52,391 nt of DNA from Litorilinea aerophila. GTDB lineage: Bacteria; Chloroflexota; Anaerolineae; Caldilineales; Caldilineaceae. Positions 15,575 through 24,451 of this stretch are shown here, piece after piece. The notes under the pieces were generated by a model. The model worked only from the letters and a program-made list of their open reading frames with translations, was not told the origin of the DNA and ran no database searches. A program made the position numbers and the translations under genes. The stretch lies in contig CAMDQF010000004.1 in assembly GCA_945905745.1 (NCBI GenBank), positions 1 to 52,391 on the forward strand, written 5' to 3'. Position 1 is the first letter of the stretch. Each line of letters opens with the position of its first letter.

Positions 15575-16762
15575 TCATCTGGTCGGTTCCTCTGTCAAAG
15601 CGACGACCACTTCTAGCGGATTCCCATCGCTCAGAAGCGAAACCGTCACCTCGTCGCCGATCTGTTGTTGTTCCTGAAGTAGCTGCAACTGCTCCACCGA
15701 CACAATCGGCATGCCGTCGATGGCGGTCAGGATATCGCCGCCGATGTAGACTCGTCGGTTGCCCAAGATCGCCTCTTTCTGCGCGCCCTGGGCACCGGCT
15801 CTGTCCAGGGGACTATTGCGATCCAACTGCACCAGCAGCAGTCCAGCGTCCACAGGTAAATTCAGGGATTCGGCCAGGCCGGGCGTGATACCATAGGCGT
15901 AACGGATGCCCACATAGGGATGGCGGAAGCGACCGAACTCCATCAGTTCCGGCAACACCCGCTTGATCGTATCCACCGGGACGGCAAAACCGACACCTGC
16001 ATTCGTCCCGCTGGGACTGAAGATGGCGGTGTTGATGCCGATGACCCGCCCGCTGCTGTCGAGAAGCGGGCCGCCGGAATTGCCCCGGTTGATGGCGGCG
16101 TCGGTCTGGATCACGCCGCTGATGGGCCGCCCGTCCTGACCTTCCAGGGTGCGGTCCAGTGCGCTGACCACACCGGTGGTCAGGGTGCGGCTGAACTGGC
16201 CGAAGGGGTTGCCGATGACAATTGCCCGCTGGCCCACCCGCAAGGTCGCGGATTCGCCCAATTCCACCGGCGGCAGAAGCTCAGCCGGGGCTTCGATCTT
16301 CAGCACAGCCAGATCGGAGCGGGGATCCTTTCCCACTACTTCTGCCGGGAAAGTCTGCTCATTGTCCAGGGTCACCTCGATCTGCTGCGCGCCTTCGATG
16401 ACGTGGAAGTTGGTCAGCACGTGGCCCGCCTGATCCAGCACAAAGCCGGAGCCAGCCCCCTCTTCCGGGACGATATCGAAGAAGAAGCCCCGGCGCAGGA
16501 CTTGGGTTGTCACATTGACCACCGACGGCGCCACCCGGTCGTAGACATCGATCACCCGGCGCTCGGCAATGTCCAGCCCTGCCGCGTCGATCTGGGCCAC
16601 AGCCAGCCCCGCTGCGCTGGCTGGCGCAAGCGGTGTCGGTGTCCAGGTGGGCGCGGGCTGGGGCGTGGCAGCAGAGACCATCGGGAATGGCCCAATCTGC
16701 GCACAGCCGCTGAGAATCAGCCCAGCGCAGACGATTCCCCCCAGCCATCGGCTCATCGCCAT
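15575..16762 (-). CDS. HtrA/DegP-type serine protease, lipoprotein
   Basis: A 395-residue secreted S1C protease. The signal peptide ends in a lipobox (LILSGC, Cys20), then a proline/threonine-rich linker (about 30-50). The trypsin-like domain has His120 in TNFHVIEG, Asp150 in DPRSDLAV and Ser229 in GNSGGPLLD, so the catalytic triad is complete. A single PDZ domain follows (about 295-390). It is expected to act outside the membrane on damaged proteins. ATG at 16762 is favoured by AAGGGTG about nine bases upstream; the ATG at 16783 would overlap the upstream gene. It sits 13 bases after a sugar dehydrogenase gene. Confidence 0.9.
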   Translation of the reverse strand: MAMSRWLGGIVCAGLILSGCAQIGPFPMVSAATPQPAPTWTPTPLAPASAAGLAVAQIDAAGLDIAERRVIDVYDRVAPSVVNVTTQVLRRGFFFDIVPEEGAGSGFVLDQAGHVLTNFHVIEGAQQIEVTLDNEQTFPAEVVGKDPRSDLAVLKIEAPAELLPPVELGESATLRVGQRAIVIGNPFGQFSRTLTTGVVSALDRTLEGQDGRPISGVIQTDAAINRGNSGGPLLDSSGRVIGINTAIFSPSGTNAGVGFAVPVDTIKRVLPELMEFGRFRHPYVGIRYAYGITPGLAESLNLPVDAGLLLVQLDRNSPLDRAGAQGAQKEAILGNRRVYIGGDILTAIDGMPIVSVEQLQLLQEQQQIGDEVTVSLLSDGNPLEVVVALTEEPTR

Positions 16763-16775
16763 CCAGAATGCACCC

Positions 16776-17936
16776 TTACCCATGCCAGGACATGGCCTCG
16801 CCGCGCACAATGCGGGAGCGGCTCTCGTAGCGTCCCGGCCATTCCACCGGCAGGTCACCGTTCTCCACCATCAGCTTGAGCGGGTTGACTTTTGTCTTCA
16901 GAGGCAAGTAGATGCGCTGGCGTTTGCGGGCCGACTCGAAGAGGGCCATCATCACCTCCTGCACAGCCCGTGCCCGCTCTGCGCTGCTGACGGGTTTGTC
17001 GATGCGTCCCTCCACCCAGTCGATGGCCTCCTGGCATTGGCGTGCCCAGCAGTCGTGCCAGGGCGCTTCCACCTGCTGCCAGCCGTTGGATGTACCGTTG
17101 AGATAGCGCACGATGCCGATCTCGTAGTTGTAGCGGGCCGAGGGGCCTTCCGGCGCGTACATCGGCGCGTCGCTGGGGATTTGCTCGTCCGGGTGGCGGG
17201 TGGTGGTGAACTCCATCACCCCGTCTGTGCCGATGACCCGGCAGCCCTGGCCCAGGCCCTGGATCAGATTGCCCTCGATCAGAATTGTGGCGCCGTTGTC
17301 GCAGCCGGCGATACCCATGCAGGCATCCTCGGCGGGCAGACCCCGCTCCACCCGGTCGGTGGTGCGCTCTACGCTGCCCAACACCCATTCCACCTGGGGT
17401 TCGTCCATCAAAAAGAGAGCCAGACGGATGTTGTGGGAGTTGGTGTTGAGGATATTGCCGCCGTCCTCCACCTGCACCTGTGTCACCTTGCCGATGACGC
17501 CATCCCGGATCATCTGTCGGGCCTTCTGCCAGGTGGCGTGGTGGGGGCGCTGATAGGCGATGATGAGCTTTACGCCGTTGCGCTCGCAGGCGGTCATCAT
17601 CGCATCGGCTTCGCCCAAATCTACCGCCATGGGCTTCTGGCAGATGATCGCCTTCGGTCGCCGGGCCGCAGCCGCAATCACCATCTCGGCGTGTTGCTGA
17701 TGCCAGGAGCAGACGTCCACGAAATCGGGCCGCTCTTTGTCCAGCATCTCCCGGTAATCGCTGTAGCGATTTTCATCGTTCACATCAAAAAAGTCGCCAT
17801 ACTCCCGGCGGGCGTCCGGGTTGGTGTCGGCGATGGCAGCGATGCGGGTGGGTTGACCGGGCACGCCCAGCCAACCCCGGGCGTGGACCCGGGCGATGAT
17901 ACCACAGGCAATGACGGCAGTTCGGTAAGAGGACAT
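16776..17936 (-). CDS. Gfo/Idh/MocA-family oxidoreductase
   Basis: A 386-residue NAD(P)-dependent dehydrogenase. The Rossmann segment AVIACGIIARVHARGW is at about residues 6-21 and the catalytic-lysine motif, normally EKP, reads CQKPMAV near residue 120. A C-terminal substrate domain follows. Such enzymes oxidise or epimerise sugars, inositols or their acids. Start ATG at 17936 with AGGAGAA at seven bases. Its neighbours are a GH2 glycosidase, an aldo/keto reductase and a sugar-acid dehydratase, which suggests sugar catabolism; the exact substrate is unknown. Confidence 0.85.
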   Translation of the reverse strand: MSSYRTAVIACGIIARVHARGWLGVPGQPTRIAAIADTNPDARREYGDFFDVNDENRYSDYREMLDKERPDFVDVCSWHQQHAEMVIAAAARRPKAIICQKPMAVDLGEADAMMTACERNGVKLIIAYQRPHHATWQKARQMIRDGVIGKVTQVQVEDGGNILNTNSHNIRLALFLMDEPQVEWVLGSVERTTDRVERGLPAEDACMGIAGCDNGATILIEGNLIQGLGQGCRVIGTDGVMEFTTTRHPDEQIPSDAPMYAPEGPSARYNYEIGIVRYLNGTSNGWQQVEAPWHDCWARQCQEAIDWVEGRIDKPVSSAERARAVQEVMMALFESARKRQRIYLPLKTKVNPLKLMVENGDLPVEWPGRYESRSRIVRGEAMSWHG

Positions 17937-17985
17937 GGGGGATTCTCCTGATAGGTAGGGTGTAAGAAATCGAGTAGTAGTCGGA

Positions 17986-19173
17986 TTAGGCAACGGGATT
18001 GACGACACGGCCCAGAAAGAGCAGGCTGCCGGTCTGCTTCTCGCGAAGCAGAACGAGAAAGGGATGATCTGCTCGAACGACTGGTGATGGCGGTGGCAGG
18101 CCCCGAAACTTTATCACCACAGCCGTGGCCGCGGCAGCCTCGGCGCCTTCTTCGTTGGCTTCCATATAGGCCTGGTGGAAGACAGCCGCGATGTAGAGCC
18201 ACTGGCTATATCCATCCATACCGGAGAAGTCCGCCTTCCTATCGACAAAGGCATCCACCATTCCCAACGCGACCAGGGCCGCGTCCAGCCGGAAGTTGCT
18301 GCTCACCCGGAAACGGGGCAAGAAGAGATCGATCTCGCGGGGGCGCAATCGCCTCAACAGTTCGTCCAAGCCGGTAGCGGAAAGGCTCTCTTCGATTTTT
18401 GGGAGTCCATCTCGCGCTTTGGGCAGCAGGACGACCAGTGCCAGATCGTCCCCGACAAAAGGCAGTTGGACAATCTGCATAGCACCGGTCTCGCCGTAGA
18501 GAAGCTCGGTCTTCTGGTACATCAGCCAGGCGTCGACACTTTCGTCCGGCCCAATCCAGAAGGGCGCGGTCTCGGTCTTGGCTTTGTCGAATTGGCTGGC
18601 CCAATTGCCTTTGAAGTAGACGGCATTGGTCAGCACCAGCGCGGTGAGTGGGTCCAGAATGCCGGGGGGAATCAGTTCCAGAATCTTCTCTTCTGTTTTG
18701 TCGGCCACCCAACGGTTGATGGTTTGGCGGGCTGCTTCTGGTTCGCTGTAGTCCAGCGGCACAAGCGCTGTTGCGTAGTGGTCCCGGCAGATGTCCAAGA
18801 AAGATTGCAGAAAGGGGTAGCGCTGATGGGGCCACAGACGATTGGCGATGCGCAGGGTGACCGCGCCGGAATCGTCAATTTTGTCCATACCTTCCCGCAG
18901 TTGGGCAAAGGCCGGGTGGGTTCCGGCCTGTTCGGGGAAGGAGAAAACCTGGGCCATCTGGGCTTCTGTCTCGCCCCGCGCCCCGGCATAGGTCATCGCC
19001 AAAGCGGTGGAGATGCTGTAGGGCGAGAAGAAGAGATTGCCTGGCTTGCCGCGCAGTTGCTGGTAGAGATTCAGGGCAAATTGGGTATTGCCCGCGACGG
19101 CGCTCTCTGGAGTTGAAAGGTTGGAATAAACAGGAAGGGGGCGATTATCCATAAAAGGTAGCTTCTCAATCAT
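17986..19173 (-). CDS. Serpin-family protease inhibitor
   Basis: A 395-residue serpin with conserved core segments (NLFFSPYSISTALAMTYAGA, LVLTNAVYFKGNW, HPFLVLLREKQTGSLLFLGRVVNP). The reactive-centre hinge reads EEGAEAAAATAVV, the small-residue hinge expected of an inhibitory serpin. Counting P15 at the hinge glycine puts Arg357 at P1 and Gly358 at P1', predicting inhibition of trypsin-like proteases; the loop is three residues longer than in antitrypsin, so P1 is uncertain. No signal peptide is visible, so it may act in the cytoplasm or be exported by another route. The start is uncertain between ATG 19173 and ATG 19152, neither with a strong ribosome site. Confidence 0.9.
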   Translation of the reverse strand: MIEKLPFMDNRPLPVYSNLSTPESAVAGNTQFALNLYQQLRGKPGNLFFSPYSISTALAMTYAGARGETEAQMAQVFSFPEQAGTHPAFAQLREGMDKIDDSGAVTLRIANRLWPHQRYPFLQSFLDICRDHYATALVPLDYSEPEAARQTINRWVADKTEEKILELIPPGILDPLTALVLTNAVYFKGNWASQFDKAKTETAPFWIGPDESVDAWLMYQKTELLYGETGAMQIVQLPFVGDDLALVVLLPKARDGLPKIEESLSATGLDELLRRLRPREIDLFLPRFRVSSNFRLDAALVALGMVDAFVDRKADFSGMDGYSQWLYIAAVFHQAYMEANEEGAEAAAATAVVIKFRGLPPPSPVVRADHPFLVLLREKQTGSLLFLGRVVNPVA

Positions 19174-19317
19174 TTGGAGTTGAGGCGGGCCTCTGTGCCC
19201 ATCCGTCGTGCTTCAATTGTATGCTCCCCTGCCCTCGTCTGTCAACGAAGCGAGACCTGTTTTCACGTCAGAGGAACACGCCCAATTGGAGGGTGTCTCC
19301 CTCAATCAGTTTGTTGT

Positions 19318-22014
19318 CTATGCGCCCATCACCAGCAACGTGGGTGCGACCGGGTAGTGGCCCGCCCCTTCGCCGTAGAGGGCCAAGCCGCCAGCGCTCT
19401 CGGCGGGAACGGTGAAGCGCACCCGCAGAGGCTCGCCCGCGGCCAGGGACGCCTTCACCCCAGCCAGTGCGTCGGTGCTGGCGGAGGCATCGGTCAGATA
19501 GCCGTAGGAGCCGGGGTCGATCCAATTGTGATGGCTGAGCACGCCACGGGCATCCGCGGGGTCGTCGGGCAGGTGGGCGCTGCCGATTTCCACGCCGTTG
19601 ACAGAGACAACCACATCGGAAGGCGTCTTGCGTTCTACTTCGGTCTGGGGATAGTTGAAGCCCTGGATTTTGGACGGCCAGTCGATTTTGGCCCGCCCGG
19701 CCCGTGCCCCGGCCTCACAGCGCAGCTCCAGCCCAGTAATGGCCGTGGGGTCCACACCTTCCGGCAGGGCGATTGTGTACTCCACCCAGCCGCTGCCCGT
19801 GGCCGAAAACTTCTGCCGGGAAGGGGCCACGCCCGGCTGATCCCAGGAGGATGCACTGAAGTCGCCGGGGCGGAAGCGCAGGGCATAGCCGTATTCGTTG
19901 CGCTCCACCGCCGGGCTGAGGCCGCCGCTGACCTCCACATTCACGTAATTGCGGGCAGCCACGGCTCCGCTGCCATCCACCAGCCAGAGGGCCACCGTCG
20001 CCAGCCCGTTTTCACCGGGCAGGGCGAAGCGCAGATCGCCCAGGCCGGTCACGTCAAAGCGGGTGAGGGTGACGGGGATTTCGCCGCTCTGCTCTGTGCG
20101 GCGCTGGCCGTAGCGATCCACAAAGTCCACCTGCCAGCGCACGGCCGCTCCACTGAGCGGAGCGCCCCAATGGCTGACGAAGAGGGGGGCGCGGAACTCG
20201 TTCCCCAGCGCAAGGGTCTGGCAGGGGGCCACATCCAGCCCCACAAAGTCGGCAGCATTCAGGTCCGCCACGCTCATCCCCGGCACAAAGGCGTCGTAAC
20301 CGAACTCTTTGGCGCTGCGGTCGTAGTTGACAAAGCCGTTGTGCTCCCACTCGATATCATCCAGCTCGGTATAGACGTAGCCGCAGATTTTGGCGTGGCG
20401 GCGCAGTTCCGTCGTCTGGTATTTGAAGCACCAGGCGATGTCTGTGTCGCCGCTGCGCGCGGCAATGCCGCCGTACTCGCTGTTCATCAGCGGCGCGCTC
20501 TTCTGCACATATTCGCCCCCGACGTAATTGAAGGCCGAGCCGGGGAAGGTCTGGTCCACCACCCGCTGCACGTGGCGGCGCACTTCGTGATAGTTGTTGA
20601 TGTAGAAGTGCCAGGAGTTGATGTCCGTCTCCACGTGGTCGTAGTTGCAGGGGGAGTTGTCCTCCACCAGCCGGGTTGGGTCAAGCTGCCGGGTCAGTTC
20701 CACCATCTGCGCCAGCCAGCCCTGCCCGTCCGCGGTCTGGTGTCGGCTCAGCCCCCAGGTTTCGTTGAAGATAATCCAGGCGATGATGGACGGGCTGTTG
20801 AAGTCCCGGGCGATGGCCCCCCGCAGCGCGGCCTGGAAGGTGCGGCGCATGGACGGGGTGTCCATATCCGGGCTGGGGATGTCGTAGAAGATCAACAGGC
20901 CCAGCTTGTCCGCCCAGTAGTAGTAGCGGGGGTCGTTGATTTTGATGTGACAGCGCAGCATATTCAGCCCCAGCTCTTTGGCAAGCTGAATATCGCCCCG
21001 GATGATTTCGTCGCTGGGATAGGTGTGCAGCCCGTCCGGGTGGAAGGCCTGGTCCAGGGCACCGCGCAGGTAGACCGGTTCGCCGTTGAGGAGAATGTAC
21101 TCGTAGGCTTTGCCGTTCCACTGGCCCCGGCTGACTGTGCGCATCCCGAAATAGGTGGTGGCTGTGTCGCTCCCGCTGCCATCGGCGGGAGTCAGTTCTA
21201 CCTGCACGTCGTAGAGGTGGGGCGTCTCCGGTGACCAGAGCTTCGGGCCAGGCACGGCAAAGGTGATAGCGACGGTCTGACTGCCCGGTTGAAGGTTCTG
21301 GCTGCTCTCGACTGCGGGAAAGCTGCCGTCGGGCGAGGAGAGGCGTAGGCGATAGCTACCCGGGGCTGCGATGGAGAAATCGACCTGGGCCGTGGCCTGC
21401 TGGTGCGCCACGTCTGGGCTGATGCGCACCCCTGCGATGTGGCTGGCGGCCCGGGGTTCCAGCCAGACACTCTGCCAGATGCCGCTGCTGTAGGTGTACC
21501 AGTGGGGGACCTGCTTGCCCACCAGCGTGGTGGCCTCGGCGATGTCCCAGGCGCGCACAGTGACGGTGACTGTCTCGCCAGGCTGGGCGAAGGGGCTGAG
21601 ATCGATGGAGAAGGGCAGATAGCCGTTGTCGTGTTCAGTCGCGATCTGGCCGTTGACCCAGACCCGGGCGCTCCAGTCCACCGCGTTGAAGTTGAGGAAG
21701 GGGCGCATCCCCGGACCCAAGTCCGCCCATTCCGTCGGAATGGTAATCTCCCGCTCGTACCAGCCCGCGCCCCGGTATTCGGGCGCGGCCACGCCGGAAA
21801 GGGGCGACTCCCAGGGGAAGGGGACAGAAATCGTCAACTCTTTGTGGTTGCCGCCCCGAGGGAAACCGGTAGTCGAGGGATTGTTGCGATGCCAGCCCAT
21901 CTGCTCGCCGTGGACGTGGGGGTCGAAGGCAAAACGCCAGGGGCCGTTCAGACTGCGCCACTCGTCCCGGCGCAGGTATGGGCGTGGGTAGTCGGGTCGG
22001 GGGGTGTTCGTCAT
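19318..22014 (-). CDS. Glycoside hydrolase family 2 protein
   Basis: An 898-residue GH2 enzyme. The order is: sugar-binding jelly-roll (about 1-190, with YRGAGWYEREI and SSGIWQSVWLE), immunoglobulin-like domain, TIM barrel with acid/base Glu418 in FNETWG and nucleophile Glu513 in MNSEYGG, then extra C-terminal beta domains from about residue 610. Family members are beta-galactosidases, beta-glucuronidases or beta-mannosidases; sequence alone does not decide. No signal peptide, so it should act on imported oligosaccharides. ATG at 22014 follows a GAGAGA site. It lies in a run of minus-strand sugar genes. A long antisense frame on the plus strand is a by-product of its GC-rich codons. Confidence 0.88.
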   Translation of the reverse strand: MTNTPRPDYPRPYLRRDEWRSLNGPWRFAFDPHVHGEQMGWHRNNPSTTGFPRGGNHKELTISVPFPWESPLSGVAAPEYRGAGWYEREITIPTEWADLGPGMRPFLNFNAVDWSARVWVNGQIATEHDNGYLPFSIDLSPFAQPGETVTVTVRAWDIAEATTLVGKQVPHWYTYSSGIWQSVWLEPRAASHIAGVRISPDVAHQQATAQVDFSIAAPGSYRLRLSSPDGSFPAVESSQNLQPGSQTVAITFAVPGPKLWSPETPHLYDVQVELTPADGSGSDTATTYFGMRTVSRGQWNGKAYEYILLNGEPVYLRGALDQAFHPDGLHTYPSDEIIRGDIQLAKELGLNMLRCHIKINDPRYYYWADKLGLLIFYDIPSPDMDTPSMRRTFQAALRGAIARDFNSPSIIAWIIFNETWGLSRHQTADGQGWLAQMVELTRQLDPTRLVEDNSPCNYDHVETDINSWHFYINNYHEVRRHVQRVVDQTFPGSAFNYVGGEYVQKSAPLMNSEYGGIAARSGDTDIAWCFKYQTTELRRHAKICGYVYTELDDIEWEHNGFVNYDRSAKEFGYDAFVPGMSVADLNAADFVGLDVAPCQTLALGNEFRAPLFVSHWGAPLSGAAVRWQVDFVDRYGQRRTEQSGEIPVTLTRFDVTGLGDLRFALPGENGLATVALWLVDGSGAVAARNYVNVEVSGGLSPAVERNEYGYALRFRPGDFSASSWDQPGVAPSRQKFSATGSGWVEYTIALPEGVDPTAITGLELRCEAGARAGRAKIDWPSKIQGFNYPQTEVERKTPSDVVVSVNGVEIGSAHLPDDPADARGVLSHHNWIDPGSYGYLTDASASTDALAGVKASLAAGEPLRVRFTVPAESAGGLALYGEGAGHYPVAPTLLVMGA

Positions 22015-22067
22015 TTCTATTCTCTCAGTAGTGGCGGGATCAAATTTCGACTGCGAAGTGAAGAATA

Positions 22068-22088
22068 ACCACAAAGACACAAAGAAAG
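22068..22088. repeat. ACAAAGACACAAAG-word repeat (class F)
   Basis: A short run of A-rich degenerate words (ACCACAAAGACACAAAG type) in the spacer between the GH2 and aldo/keto reductase genes. Confidence 0.5.
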
Positions 22089-22139
22089 AGCCGTGGATGA
22101 CAACAGTTCAAGACTAGCGCTGGGCGGGTCTCCGCTGGG

Positions 22140-23078
22140 TTATTCCCCAGCCAGCACAGCGTTGACCGCGGCCAACTCCTCCGCGCTCAGCGACCAATCG
22201 GCCGCGGCCGCGTTGCTCTGCACCTGGCTCAGCTTTGTCGCGCCGGAGATGACCGAACTGATCTGCGGCTGTCCCAGCAGCCAGGCGTGGGCCAGTTCCG
22301 CCATCGTATGACCGCGTTCCTCGGCCCAAGCGCTCAACTTCGCCACAATCCCGTAGTTCTTGTCGGTCATATAGCGCTGGACATAGGGGCTGTTTTCCCC
22401 GCGCGAACCCGCCGGCGCGGCCTCGCCCTGTTTGTACTTGCCGGTCAAAAAGCCACCGGCCAGGGGGAAATAGGGCAGAATCCCCACACCGTAGGCATTG
22501 CAATAGGGGATCAACTCCTGCTCGATGCCCCGCTCGAACATATGATAGTGGGGCTGAATCGTGACCAGCGGCGACCAGCCCCGCAGCTCGGCCAGCAGGT
22601 TGGCCCGGCTCAGTTGCCAGGCCGCAAAGTTGGACGCGCCCACATAGCGGATTTTCCCGCCCGCGACCAGATCATCCAGGGCGCGCAGGGTTTCGTCGAT
22701 GGGCGTCTTGTCGTCCCAGCGGTGCAACTGGTAGAGATCGATGTGGTCCACCTGCATCCGGCGCAGGCTGGCTTCCACCGCATTGACCAGATGATAGCGG
22801 GAGGCGCCCCGGTCATTTTCGCCTTTGCCCATGGGGCTGACACCCTTTGTGCCCATGACTACTTTGTCCCACTTGCCCTTCAGCGCTACGCCCAGCGTCT
22901 CCTCGGAGCGCCCGCCCGTGTAGATGTCGGCGGTGTCGATGAAATTGATGCCCAAGTCCAGACAGCCGTCGATGATTTCGTTGACGCCGTTCTGGTCCAC
23001 TTTGCCGCCGAACTGGTTTGTGCCCAGCCCGATGACAGAGACGCGCACACCAGATTTGCCAAGTTGTCGGTATTGCAT
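22140..23078 (-). CDS. Aldo/keto reductase
   Basis: A 312-residue NADP(H)-dependent aldo/keto reductase. The catalytic tetrad is complete: Asp48 (FIDTAD), Tyr53 (DIYTGG), Lys78 (MGTKG) and His119 (YQLHRWD). The C-terminal SSVISGATKLSQVQSN segment binds the cofactor phosphate. It resembles the YghZ/L-glyceraldehyde reductase and Tas-like branch. Start ATG at 23078 with GAAAGGA about ten bases upstream. It lies between the GH2 gene and the dehydratase, consistent with a role in converting a sugar or sugar acid. Confidence 0.88.
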   Translation of the reverse strand: MQYRQLGKSGVRVSVIGLGTNQFGGKVDQNGVNEIIDGCLDLGINFIDTADIYTGGRSEETLGVALKGKWDKVVMGTKGVSPMGKGENDRGASRYHLVNAVEASLRRMQVDHIDLYQLHRWDDKTPIDETLRALDDLVAGGKIRYVGASNFAAWQLSRANLLAELRGWSPLVTIQPHYHMFERGIEQELIPYCNAYGVGILPYFPLAGGFLTGKYKQGEAAPAGSRGENSPYVQRYMTDKNYGIVAKLSAWAEERGHTMAELAHAWLLGQPQISSVISGATKLSQVQSNAAAADWSLSAEELAAVNAVLAGE

Positions 23079-23105
23079 GGGGGGAAGTCCTTTCGTGAAA
23101 GAGAG

Positions 23106-23132
23106 TTACGAATTGCGAATTGCGAATTACGA
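23106..23132. repeat. AATTGCG-word repeat between genes (class C)
   Basis: Tandem ACGAATTGCGAATTGCG-type words, the intergenic counterpart of the repeat inside the methyltransferase gene at 8717-8754. Confidence 0.75.
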
Positions 23133-23176
23133 GCAGCGAGGATGGAGCATCATTTTTGCCTTCCCTCTTGCCTTCT

Positions 23177-24346
23177 CTACGAATCCGCCACGCCGCCATC
23201 TTTGTGGGCCGCGCTGTACCAGCGCACAGTCTGGCCGCCGTAGCTGGGCGACGTGAAATCGGGCTGGCGGCGCAGACAGGCGGCCTCGTCCACCTCCACG
23301 CCGATACCCGGCTTTGTGGGCGGCAGAATGTGGCCGTTCACCACTTCCAGCGGCTCGACGACAAATTCCAGCATGGAAATGGGCGACGTGTCCGGGTCCA
23401 CCATCTCCTGAATCACAAAGTTGGGCATGGCAAAATCCACCTGGACACAGGCCGCGGTGGAGATGGGGCCGTAGGGGTTGTGGGGGGCCATCCCCGCGTA
23501 GTAGACTTCGGCCAGCGCGCCGATGCGCCGGATTTCGCTGATACCTCCCGCGTGGCAGGTGTCCGGCTGGAGGATACTGGCTGCGCCGGTTTCCAGAATC
23601 TCCCGGAAGCCCCAGCGGGTGAGCAGCCGTTCGCCGGTCGCAATCGGGATTGTTGTGGCTCTGGCTACGGCAGCCATCGCCGCCGGGTTCTCGGCCTGGG
23701 CCGGTTCCTCCATAAAGAAGGGGGCGTATGGCTCAAAACGGCGGGCGTATTGGATCGCCATTTGGGGCGTCACCCGCCCGTGCATATCGAGCAGAATGTC
23801 GATGTCGTCCCCCACGGCCTCACGCACGGCCCGCAGACCCGCCTCGGCCTGCTTCTGGACGCCAATACCGTCCACGATATTGGTGATGGGCACGGGCACT
23901 GTCTTGACGGCTGTCCAGCCCTTCGCCACTTTGGAGGCAGCGTCCGCGGCCATCTCATCCGGCGTGGCCCCGCCGAAATGGGTGTACATCCGCACTTTGT
24001 CCCGCACTTTGCCCCCCAGCAACTCGTAGACCGGGCGGCCCAGTTCCTTGCCTTTGATGTCCCACAGGGCCTGATCGATGCCGGAAATGGCCGACATTCC
24101 GATAATCCCCATCCGCCAGAAGGCGCTGCGGTAGAGAATCTGCCAGCAATGTTCCACATCCCGGGGGTCCCGGCCCAGAATCATCGGCTCCATATCCAAA
24201 ATGCAGCCAGCCACGGCCCGGGGTTTGCCTTCCAGCGACGCCTCGCCCCAACCGATGAGACCGGGCTGATCGGTCTCCACTTTGACAAAGACAAAGACCC
24301 GGTGCTCGCCCTGGGCGAAGATGGGTCTGATGGCGGTGATTTTCAT
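23177..24346 (-). CDS. Enolase-superfamily sugar-acid dehydratase, galactonate dehydratase-like
   Basis: A 389-residue mandelate racemase-group enzyme. Metal ligands are Asp187 in LLDMHGR, a glutamate in FMEEP (213/214) and Glu239 in TGER; His189 and His289 (APHNPYGPI) are the expected acid/base residues. The DMHGR and PHNPxGPI motifs are those of D-galactonate/gluconate dehydratases, which make 2-keto-3-deoxy-sugar acids. It is the first gene of the minus-strand sugar cluster. ATG at 24346 with AGGAGAAAC seven bases upstream. No kinase or aldolase for the keto-deoxy product is in the window. Confidence 0.87.
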   Translation of the reverse strand: MKITAIRPIFAQGEHRVFVFVKVETDQPGLIGWGEASLEGKPRAVAGCILDMEPMILGRDPRDVEHCWQILYRSAFWRMGIIGMSAISGIDQALWDIKGKELGRPVYELLGGKVRDKVRMYTHFGGATPDEMAADAASKVAKGWTAVKTVPVPITNIVDGIGVQKQAEAGLRAVREAVGDDIDILLDMHGRVTPQMAIQYARRFEPYAPFFMEEPAQAENPAAMAAVARATTIPIATGERLLTRWGFREILETGAASILQPDTCHAGGISEIRRIGALAEVYYAGMAPHNPYGPISTAACVQVDFAMPNFVIQEMVDPDTSPISMLEFVVEPLEVVNGHILPPTKPGIGVEVDEAACLRRQPDFTSPSYGGQTVRWYSAAHKDGGVADS

Positions 24347-24375
24347 TGGTGTTTCTCCTGTGGGTGGGGGTTTAT

Positions 24376-24402
24376 GACGGCAGACGACAGACCGTAGACC
24401 GC
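24376..24402. repeat. GACAGACCGTAGACCG-word repeat (class E)
   Basis: Degenerate tandem words (GACGGCAGACGACAGACCG type) in the 105-base spacer upstream of the dehydratase gene. Confidence 0.5.
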
Positions 24403-24451
24403 TGGAAGTCGAGGCACCTGCGGCTAACTCGCTGTTGGTTTTGGATATACC

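Noticed and set aside
19174-21234. A 686-codon plus-strand open frame
   Set aside because: Exactly antisense to the GH2 gene, which has catalytic motifs; the plus-strand product has no domain-like pattern and reflects GC-rich codon structure.
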